A DNA stretch of 6,179 nucleotides from Alphaproteobacteria bacterium UBA6189 (GTDB lineage Bacteria > Pseudomonadota > Alphaproteobacteria > Rickettsiales > UBA3002): assembly GCA_002422745.1 (NCBI GenBank), contig DITH01000095.1:1-6179 (forward strand), written 5' to 3'. Shown here piece after piece: positions 1 to 5,621 of the stretch (position 1 is the first letter of the stretch; each line of letters opens with the position of its first letter). The position numbers were made by a program, and so were the translations under genes. The notes under the pieces were generated by a model. The model searched no databases and was not told where the DNA came from. It saw only the letters and a program-made list of their open reading frames with translations.

Positions 1-1551
1 CGCGAAGCGGTACAGGCCCTGCTGGCCGAATACCAGAACCTCACTATCATTGAGGATGCCGCCGCCGAGCTGGTCATTTCCGCCGGGAGGCTTACCGGCG
101 TCATCGGCGAATCGGGTACGGAATATACGGCTGCTGCAACAGTGCTTACCACCGGCACCTTCCTTAATGGGTTGATCCATTGCGGCGAGAAACAAACCCC
201 GGCGGGGCGCGTGGGTGAATTGCCTTCGGTGAAACTCGCCGAAGCTATCCGTGCCCAGGGCTTTAATGTCCAGCGCCTTAAAACCGGAACGCCTGCCCGA
301 CTCGATGGCACGACGATCGATTGGGGCAATCTAACACCCCAGCCCGGCGATAATCCACCCGTGCCGTTTTCTTACCTGACCGAACGGGTTACGGTGCCGC
401 AGATCACCTGTTATATTACCCATACCAACGCCGCAACGCATGCAGTGATTCGCGCCAACATTCATCGTTCGCCCATGTATTCGGGCCAGATCACCTCGTC
501 CGGTCCACGCTATTGCCCCTCGATCGAAGATAAGATTGTCCGCTTTGCCGATCGCGAGCGCCATCAGATTTTCCTGGAGCCTGAGGGGTTGGATGATGGC
601 ACCGTTTACCCGAATGGTATCTCCACCTCACTGCCAGAGGAAGTCCAGCTGGCCATGATTGCGACGATTCCGGGGCTGGAGAAAGCCCGCGTCATTCGCC
701 CTGGCTACGCCATCGAGTACGATTATATCGACCCACGCGAGCTGAAGCCCACACTGGAAACCAAACGCTTGCCGGGGCTGTACCTGGCGGGACAGATCAA
801 TGGCACTACCGGCTACGAAGAAGCCGGCGGCCAAGGACTGGTGGCGGGTTTGAATGCCGCCCTCGCCGCAGCCGGTTCCCCCCCGTTTGTGATCGACCGA
901 TCGGAAGCGTATATCGGCGTCATGATCGATGATTTAATTACGCTGGGTACGCAGGAACCCTACCGGATGTTTACCTCCCGCTCGGAATATCGCCTCTCGC
1001 TACGCCCCGACAATGCGGATTGCCGCCTCACCCGCCGTGGCATGGAAATCGGCTGTATTGGCTCACAGCGGGCGAATATTTTCACGGAGAAAGAGGCTTC
1101 ACTGGCCAAGGCACTGGCGTATGTTTCACGTGAAACATTATCGCCGAAGCAAGCTGCCGATTTAGGTTTTGCCGTCAATCAGGACGGCATTCGCCGTAAT
1201 CTGCTGGAGCTGCTAGCTTATCCGCATATTGGTTTTGACGCGTTGATCCCCCACTATCCTATGCTCACCACATGGCGCACAGATGTGCGCGAGCAAGTCG
1301 AAATCGAATCGCTTTACAAAGCCTATCTGGAGCGCCAGGCCGTCGACATCGCGAACTTCAAACAGGATGAGCATGTAGCACTTCCCGACTGGCTGGATTA
1401 CGATAAGGTGGGTTCGCTTTCGAATGAAATTCGCCTGAAGCTCAAGCAAGCGCGCCCCGTATCGCTGGGGGCCGCCGGACGCATCCCCGGCGTCACGCCT
1501 GCTGCACTTACGGCGATTCTATCCTACCTTAAACGCCCACAGGTCGCTTAA
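1..1551 (+). CDS. mnmG: tRNA uridine-5-carboxymethylaminomethyl modification enzyme MnmG (GidA), 5'-truncated by window edge
   Basis: FAD-dependent subunit of the MnmE-MnmG complex, which adds the (carboxymethyl)aminomethyl group to C5 of the wobble uridine (U34) of certain tRNAs in the cytosol. The frame is open from base 1, giving 516 visible residues. Aligned to E. coli MnmG (629 residues, from memory), residue 1 matches about residue 105, so the N-terminal FAD-binding GxGxxG region lies outside the window. The GTG at 142 is internal, not the start. Visible family landmarks are [11 protein letters not shown], whose Cys (visible residue 172) corresponds to the conserved Cys277 of E. coli; GYAIEYD (235-241); [11 protein letters not shown] (264-274); EPYRMFTSR (319-327); and the C-terminal helical domain with [11 protein letters not shown] (466-476), which contacts MnmE. 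Visible residues 375-379 (VSRET) are encoded by a perfect parS site. The TAA stop abuts the rsmG start (TAAATG), implying co-transcription and possibly translational coupling. Confidence 0.98.
   Translation, partial: REAVQALLAEYQNLTIIEDAAAELVISAGRLTGVIGESGTEYTAAATVLTTGTFLNGLIHCGEKQTPAGRVGELPSVKLAEAIRAQGFNVQRLKTGTPARLDGTTIDWGNLTPQPGDNPPVPFSYLTERVTVPQITCYITHTNAATHAVIRANIHRSPMYSGQITSSGPRYCPSIEDKIVRFADRERHQIFLEPEGLDDGTVYPNGISTSLPEEVQLAMIATIPGLEKARVIRPGYAIEYDYIDPRELKPTLETKRLPGLYLAGQINGTTGYEEAGGQGLVAGLNAALAAAGSPPFVIDRSEAYIGVMIDDLITLGTQEPYRMFTSRSEYRLSLRPDNADCRLTRRGMEIGCIGSQRANIFTEKEASLAKALAYVSRETLSPKQAADLGFAVNQDGIRRNLLELLAYPHIGFDALIPHYPMLTTWRTDVREQVEIESLYKAYLERQAVDIANFKQDEHVALPDWLDYDKVGSLSNEIRLKLKQARPVSLGAAGRIPGVTPAALTAILSYLKRPQVA
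1122..1137. other. parS: parS site 1 (ParB-loading centromere site) inside mnmG
   Basis: The sequence TGTTTCACGTGAAACA is a perfect 16-bp palindrome and equals the well-known bacterial parS consensus. The palindrome extends to 18 bp (1121-1138) with flanking A and T. It lies wholly inside mnmG and is read as part of Tyr-Val-Ser-Arg-Glu-Thr-Leu (visible residues 374-380), in what seems to be a loop of the C-terminal half. The cognate ParB is encoded about 1.8 kb downstream. Site identity is read directly from the sequence; ParB binding is inferred from consensus and context. Confidence 0.95.
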
Positions 1552-2157
1552 ATGGAACATGTTTCACGTGAAACATTGCATCAGCTCGAAGCGTATGCTG
1601 CCCTGTTATGCAAATGGAACCAGCGCATCAATCTGATCGGTCGCACCACGGAGTCTGAGCTTTGGGATCGTCATATCTGGGATAGCTATCAGTTGCTCGA
1701 ACTGCTACCCGCAACTGTCTCCACTCTCGCCGATTTCGGCAGCGGTGGCGGTTTGCCCGGCTTGGTATTGGCAATTGCCCGCCCTGGGCTCGTCGTAACC
1801 CTGGTGGAACGCGATCAACGCAAAGCGGCCTTCCTTACCCAAACCGTGATGACGCTGGCGCTTCCCAATGTATCGGTACGCGCCACGCCCATCGAAACCA
1901 TCGACCAGCGATACGATGTCATTACCGCCCGCGCCCTCGCCTCGCTGACCGAGCTTTGCAGCCTTTCCTATCCGCGATTGTTAGCAACTGGATTTTGCCT
2001 CTTCCCAAAGGGTGCGAACTTCGCTACTGAATTAGCTGAAGCAAAAACAATGTGGGACTTCGCCCACCATGAAATTCCAAGCAAAACTCATGACGTTGCC
2101 CAGATTATTTCACTTAGTCAGTTAACGCCGCGCCAAGCGGGGGAGCAGAGTGCATGA
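1552..2157 (+). CDS. rsmG: 16S rRNA (guanine-N7)-methyltransferase RsmG (GidB)
   Basis: Uses S-adenosylmethionine to methylate N7 of G527 (E. coli numbering) in the 530 loop of 16S rRNA; loss of this enzyme is known to give low-level streptomycin resistance. The protein has 201 residues, close to the 207 of E. coli. It shows the family block WNQRINLIG (22-30), the RHIWDS segment (40-45), the SAM-binding glycine loop DFGSGGGLPG (61-70), the acidic end of the next strand at VERDQRKAAFL (85-95), and ITARALASL (124-132). The start follows the mnmG stop directly; a weak AGG at 1541-1543 is the only Shine-Dalgarno-like motif, so reinitiation after mnmG is plausible. Residues 3-9 (HVSRETL) are encoded by a perfect parS. 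The last four bases overlap parA (ATGA), and the C-terminal third looks somewhat more AT-rich than its neighbours but still fits the family. Confidence 0.97.
   Translation: MEHVSRETLHQLEAYAALLCKWNQRINLIGRTTESELWDRHIWDSYQLLELLPATVSTLADFGSGGGLPGLVLAIARPGLVVTLVERDQRKAAFLTQTVMTLALPNVSVRATPIETIDQRYDVITARALASLTELCSLSYPRLLATGFCLFPKGANFATELAEAKTMWDFAHHEIPSKTHDVAQIISLSQLTPRQAGEQSA
1560..1575. other. parS: parS site 2 at the 5' end of rsmG
   Basis: A second exact TGTTTCACGTGAAACA, again with an 18-bp palindrome counting flanks (1559-1576). It begins eight bases after the A of the rsmG start codon and encodes part of His-Val-Ser-Arg-Glu-Thr-Leu (residues 3-9). It is 438 bp from site 1, an exact multiple of three, and is read in the same phase, giving the same VSRET peptide. 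It lies about 0.6 kb before parA and 1.4 kb before parB. ParB loading here is inferred from the perfect consensus. Confidence 0.95.
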
Positions 2158-2945
2158 CGCGTATCATATCGGTCGTTAACCAAAAAGGCGGCGTCGGTAA
2201 AACCACCACCGCGGTGAATATGGCAACCGCACTTGCCGCCATTGGCAAAAAAGTACTGGTGATCGACCTCGACCCACAAGGCAATGCCTCCACCGGCCTC
2301 GGCATCGAACCATCGCGGCGTATCCATACCTCCTACGATGTGCTGATCGGTAGCTGCAAGCTCGAGCAGGCCGCCGTGGCCACCGCTATCCCGCGGCTTT
2401 CTGTGGCGCCCTCCACCATCGATCTCAGTGGTGCCGAGATCGAGCTGGTGAATATGGAGCGCCGGGAGTTTCAATTAAAGCAGGCGCTTAGCTCGATGCC
2501 CGGGCTTTGGGATTATGCGATTATCGATTGCCCGCCTTCCCTGGGCCTGCTGACCATCAACGCCCTCACCGCGTCCGATGCGGTATTGATCCCCCTGCAA
2601 TGCGAATTCTATGCTCTCGAAGGCCTGTCGCATTTGCTCAAAACCATCCGCCTGATTCAGGCCAAACTAAACCCGCGCATCGCCATCCACGGGGTGGTGC
2701 TCACCATGTACGACCGCCGCAATAAGCTTACCGAACAGATCGAAGCCGACGTACGGGGCTTCCTGGGCAGCGAAGTCTATAAGACAGTGATTCCGCGCAA
2801 TGTGCGGATGTCGGAAGCGCCAAGCCACGGCAAGCCGGCATTGGTGTATGATTTGAAATGCCCCGGTTCGCAGGCCTACCTGAAACTGGCGCGCGAGCTG
2901 ATTCAGCGTGAGAAACAATTTGCCGCTGCCGGTCAGGCAGCCTAA
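2154..2945 (+). CDS. parA: Chromosome partitioning ATPase ParA (Soj family)
   Basis: Deviant-Walker (MinD/ParA) ATPase. As an ATP-bound dimer it coats the nucleoid and is released when ParB stimulates hydrolysis, which drives movement of the ParB-parS complex. The 263-residue length is typical of small chromosomal ParA proteins without an N-terminal helix-turn-helix. The deviant Walker A is KGGVGKTT (11-18), with signature Lys11 and catalytic-loop Lys16. Walker A' is VIDLDPQGN (36-44), with Asp38 and Asp40, and Walker B is IIDCPPS (123-129). LTMYDRRNKLTEQI (183-196) and IPRNVRMSEAPSHGKP (213-228) are the usual C-terminal blocks; the latter holds the basic non-specific DNA-binding surface. The start overlaps the rsmG stop as ATGA, with a purine-rich GGGGGAG (2139-2145) eight bases upstream. 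parB follows after 14 bp. The N-terminus begins directly with the first beta strand, which supports this start. Confidence 0.97.
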   Translation: MTRIISVVNQKGGVGKTTTAVNMATALAAIGKKVLVIDLDPQGNASTGLGIEPSRRIHTSYDVLIGSCKLEQAAVATAIPRLSVAPSTIDLSGAEIELVNMERREFQLKQALSSMPGLWDYAIIDCPPSLGLLTINALTASDAVLIPLQCEFYALEGLSHLLKTIRLIQAKLNPRIAIHGVVLTMYDRRNKLTEQIEADVRGFLGSEVYKTVIPRNVRMSEAPSHGKPALVYDLKCPGSQAYLKLARELIQREKQFAAAGQAA

Positions 2946-2959
2946 CGACGGAGGAACCC

Positions 2960-3892
2960 ATGAGCGCACAACCGGCAAAAGGACTTGGCAAAGGACTCTC
3001 GGCCCTGATGAGCGACGATTACGCCCGGCCCACCGCCCCGCCGGCACCCGCCGCAGCCGGGCAGGCGGGTGAGGGCATTACCTTGCTGCCGCTGTCGAGC
3101 CTGAAAGCCGGGAAATACCAGCCACGCCGCCATTTCAGCCAGGATGCGCTGCATGAGCTGGCCGACTCGATCGAGCAGCACGGCATTATGCAGCCCTTGG
3201 TGGTGCGGTTGATCGCCGACGGGCAATACGAGATCATCGCCGGGGAGCGCCGTTACCGTGCCGCCGAGCTGGCGAAACTGAAAACCGTGCCCGCCATTGT
3301 GCGCGAAGTGGCCGATAAACAGGCGCTGGAGCTGGCGCTGGTGGAGAATATTCAACGCCGCGACCTCAGCCCGTTGGAGGAAGCTGCCGGTTACCAGCGG
3401 CTGATGGAGGAATTCAGCTACACCCAGGAGCAGCTCTCCACCATTGTCGGCAAAAGCCGGTCACATATCGCCAACCTGCTGCGGCTACTCAGCCTGCCCG
3501 AGAAATTCCGCCGCGCGATCGACGATGGCGATCTCACCATGGGCCACGCGCGCGCCCTACTGGCCGCAGCCGACCCCGACAGCTTGTTCGCCGAAATCAA
3601 AAAGGTGGGGTTAAGCGTCCGCCAGGCCGAAGAATGGGTGCAACAGGAAAAAGGGATCGTGCCCAACAACCCGGTCGGCAAACCCGCCAAAGGCAAATCC
3701 ACCGGCAAATCAGCCGGGAAGGGGGGGCATAAGAACGATGACGTGGCGCAGATTGAGCAGATGCTGGCGGAAAATCTTGGCCTGCGCGTGAGCATCGCCA
3801 CCCGCAGCGCCCAGGCGGGCGAAGTGACGATCAGCTACGATTCCCTGTCCCAGCTCGACGATATCCTGCGCCGGCTTGGCGGCGGCGCCTAG
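2960..3892 (+). CDS. parB: Chromosome partitioning protein ParB (Spo0J family), CTP-dependent parS-binding clamp
   Basis: Binds parS, closes into a CTP-bound clamp, slides onto flanking DNA and stimulates ParA. The protein has 310 residues. In order: an N-terminal ParA-activating peptide GLGKGLSALM (8-17); a Pro/Ala-rich linker (about 22-36); the ParB/Srx CTPase domain (about 40-135) with GERRYRA (95-101) and ENIQRRDLSPLEEA (129-142); a helix-turn-helix around YTQEQLSTIVGKSRSHIANL (154-173) for parS recognition; a Gly/Lys-rich linker (about 238-258) containing KGKSTGKSAGKGG; and a C-terminal dimerisation domain (about 259-307). A strong GGAGG (2950-2954) five bases before the ATG supports the start and suggests higher translation than parA. 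The linker DNA holds a run of seven G (3721-3727), a possible slippage site, but the frame is intact. It is the last gene of the rightward operon. Confidence 0.98.
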   Translation: MSAQPAKGLGKGLSALMSDDYARPTAPPAPAAAGQAGEGITLLPLSSLKAGKYQPRRHFSQDALHELADSIEQHGIMQPLVVRLIADGQYEIIAGERRYRAAELAKLKTVPAIVREVADKQALELALVENIQRRDLSPLEEAAGYQRLMEEFSYTQEQLSTIVGKSRSHIANLLRLLSLPEKFRRAIDDGDLTMGHARALLAAADPDSLFAEIKKVGLSVRQAEEWVQQEKGIVPNNPVGKPAKGKSTGKSAGKGGHKNDDVAQIEQMLAENLGLRVSIATRSAQAGEVTISYDSLSQLDDILRRLGGGA

Positions 3893-3983
3893 CCGTTCCA
3901 TGCCGCACAGGCGCGGCCTAAGCCATTGATGTACTGCTGGTTATATTGAGTTTATCGATGCAACGTTCGGCCGTAAGCACGTA

Positions 3984-5000
3984 TTAACCGGTGAGTCGCG
4001 TCACCTCGATCAGCCCGTGTGCCAACCGCGCATAGGCCTGGTCGTTATAGCGCTTGGCGTCAAGCTCGAGTAGCTGGAGCTTACCCAAGGCTGCGGTGCA
4101 CCGTGCACTGGGCCAGCGCGGCGCATGGGATTTAAGCATCGGCTTCATTTTGAAAAAAACCGGCGGCCGCAGCCCTTCGATCGCCGCATCGAGCGATTGC
4201 CCCGCGTCACGCGCTTCGGCCAGGCTACGTAACCGCACCAGATGGCGCATGACGGCCCGTACCAGCAGGAACCCGACCTGACCCTCGGCCAATAACCGGT
4301 CCGACAGGCGGCATAATCCGGCCACGTCACCCATAGCCACGGCATGGGCCAGGTCGTCGAGCGATTTATCGTTGTTCTCGCCAACCACCGCCAAGGCGTC
4401 CTCGAGCGACACTTCTTCCTGCTCGTCGCCGAGATAGAGCGAGAGTTTCTCCAGTTCGTTAAGGATAATCTGCCGGTCGCCATTAAGTTGGGCGGCAAGA
4501 AAGCGGGTCACTTCGGTATTGGCGCGCAGCCCATAGCCACGCAGGGTTTCGCGGATCAGGCTTTCGAGTCCGGCTCCTTCATCCTTGTAGCAGGGCAGGG
4601 CGGCGATGGCGTTTGTGCGCTCGGCAAAGGCGCGAAGCTTGCTGCCGGCCAGCGAATCGGTGGCATAGAGGATGATGAAATTGCTGCTGGCGCGGGCGGC
4701 CAACGCTTCCTCAAGCGCCGGTAACAACGCGTCCTCCGCATCGCGTACCAGCACCACCCGTTGCGGCGCCATCAGGCTGAAGGCGGCCATTTCGTCGGAG
4801 AGCCGTGCCGGGTCGTCTTTCAACTGGTCGGCGGTGAATTCACTGGTCGCGGTGGGGTCGGGATTGGGGCCGAGAAACCGTGCGGTAAGCTGGGCGACCC
4901 GCTGGCGCACCATACCGCCATCTAGCCCGTAGATCAGAGCGCCGACGGCCTTGCCGGGATTGGCCAGGAACGACTCGATATCGCGCGCGCCGAGTTTCAT
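3984..5000 (-). CDS. holA: DNA polymerase III delta subunit (clamp loader) HolA
   Basis: Delta subunit of the DNA polymerase III clamp loader, which opens the beta sliding clamp. The 338-residue length matches the family (E. coli 343). The N-terminal part reads MKLGARDIESFL, then ALIYGLDGGMVRQRV (21-35), the degenerate AAA+ fold typical of alphaproteobacterial delta. The strand RVVLVRDAED (81-90) follows an MAAFSLMAPQR segment. LNGDRQIILNELEKLSLYLG (172-191) is the conserved helix motif (family form LxxDxxxxxxELeKL), and the C-terminal third (about 225-338) is the helical oligomerisation collar. There is no functional Walker A, as expected for delta. The start is well placed: an in-frame TAA lies 24 bases upstream and no alternative start lies between, although no clear Shine-Dalgarno is seen. 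It is 49 bp downstream of lptE on the same strand and converges on parB. Confidence 0.93.
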   Translation of the reverse strand: MKLGARDIESFLANPGKAVGALIYGLDGGMVRQRVAQLTARFLGPNPDPTATSEFTADQLKDDPARLSDEMAAFSLMAPQRVVLVRDAEDALLPALEEALAARASSNFIILYATDSLAGSKLRAFAERTNAIAALPCYKDEGAGLESLIRETLRGYGLRANTEVTRFLAAQLNGDRQIILNELEKLSLYLGDEQEEVSLEDALAVVGENNDKSLDDLAHAVAMGDVAGLCRLSDRLLAEGQVGFLLVRAVMRHLVRLRSLAEARDAGQSLDAAIEGLRPPVFFKMKPMLKSHAPRWPSARCTAALGKLQLLELDAKRYNDQAYARLAHGLIEVTRLTG

Positions 5001-5049
5001 GACAGGCGATCCACGCGGGGGGACTTACGGCAAACCTCTACGCAACTAT

Positions 5050-5559
5050 TCATTGCTGCGCCTCAAGCTGCGCCAGCAGATTGGCCATGCGCAGTTTATA
5101 ATCCTGCGCCAGTTCGAGAATACCGCGCTTTTTCGCATCCTCGATCGAGACGAACGAGGCATAGCCTTCCGCCGCCTGATCGGACGTGTTGTAGCTGGAA
5201 ATGCGCCGCAAACTGCCGCTATCGACCAGCTTACCATCGATCAGCCGGGTGAGGCGGTAGGCGCTCAGCCATTCGATATCGCCCCGTGCCGAGGTGCCGT
5301 CGGGATTGATGAAGAGAGGAATATCGGTCTGGCTCAGCGAAATCTTCAGCTGGTAAAGCTTCTCGGCCCGCTGGTAATCCGGGTTAAGCGCATCGCCGAT
5401 TTCAGCCTCCAGCAACTGGCCGAGGCGCGAACGGTCGACCTCGACCACCAGCGACGCGAGATCCAGTTCCTGCCGGGCGCGGTACTCGCTACTATGCAAC
5501 GGCGTAAACCCGCACGCAGCGAGGGCAAGGAGCAGAGGGATGAGGACAGCAAGGCGCAT
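5050..5559 (-). CDS. lptE: LPS-assembly outer-membrane lipoprotein LptE
   Basis: Predicted lipoprotein plug and partner of LptD, which inserts lipopolysaccharide into the outer leaflet of the outer membrane. From this start it has 169 residues, with a short signal peptide MRLAVLIPLLLALAAC whose lipobox LAAC places the lipidated cysteine at residue 16. Gly17 rather than Asp follows, which fits outer-membrane sorting. CGFTPLH after the lipobox is typical of alphaproteobacterial LptE. The mature part has alternating strands such as LYQLKISLSQ (68-77) and WLSAYRLTRLIDGKLVDSG (97-115), then SSYNTSDQAAEGYASFVS (121-138) and a C-terminal helix, matching the family pattern. An in-frame ATG at 5610 would add 17 residues including Arg-Tyr-Glu-Arg before the hydrophobic core; I prefer 5559 because it gives a normal signal peptide. 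Neither start has a good Shine-Dalgarno. It lies between leuS and holA, an order common in Alphaproteobacteria. Family assignment rests on lipobox, size and neighbours rather than a catalytic motif. Confidence 0.86.
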   Translation of the reverse strand: MRLAVLIPLLLALAACGFTPLHSSEYRARQELDLASLVVEVDRSRLGQLLEAEIGDALNPDYQRAEKLYQLKISLSQTDIPLFINPDGTSARGDIEWLSAYRLTRLIDGKLVDSGSLRRISSYNTSDQAAEGYASFVSIEDAKKRGILELAQDYKLRMANLLAQLEAQQ

Positions 5560-5621
5560 GGAAGAGTAGTAGCGTTGTCGTTCATAGCGCGCAATCGCGG
5601 AATGCGCCATGTGAAGAAGGG

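Noticed and set aside
142..144. GTG at 142 as the start of mnmG
   Set aside because: The frame is open back to base 1 and the upstream residues align with the MnmG family, so this is an internal valine codon.
1218..1226. TTATCCGCA, one mismatch from a DnaA box
   Set aside because: It is a single copy inside mnmG coding sequence, with no cluster of boxes and no AT-rich unwinding region nearby. The window shows no replication origin.
2118..2474. Minus-strand open frame of 118 codons opposite the parA start
   Set aside because: It lies over the Walker A region of ParA and has no independent support.
3902..3917. GCCGC / GCGGC hairpin after parB as an intrinsic terminator in the convergent gap
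   Set aside because: The stem has only five pairs, and no T run follows it on either strand. The 91-bp gap 3893-3983 shows no better hairpin, so I see no factor-independent terminator there.
4344..4724. Plus-strand open frame of 126 codons opposite holA
   Set aside because: The minus strand encodes conserved HolA blocks here; the plus-strand translation matches nothing I know and has no ribosome-binding site that stands out.
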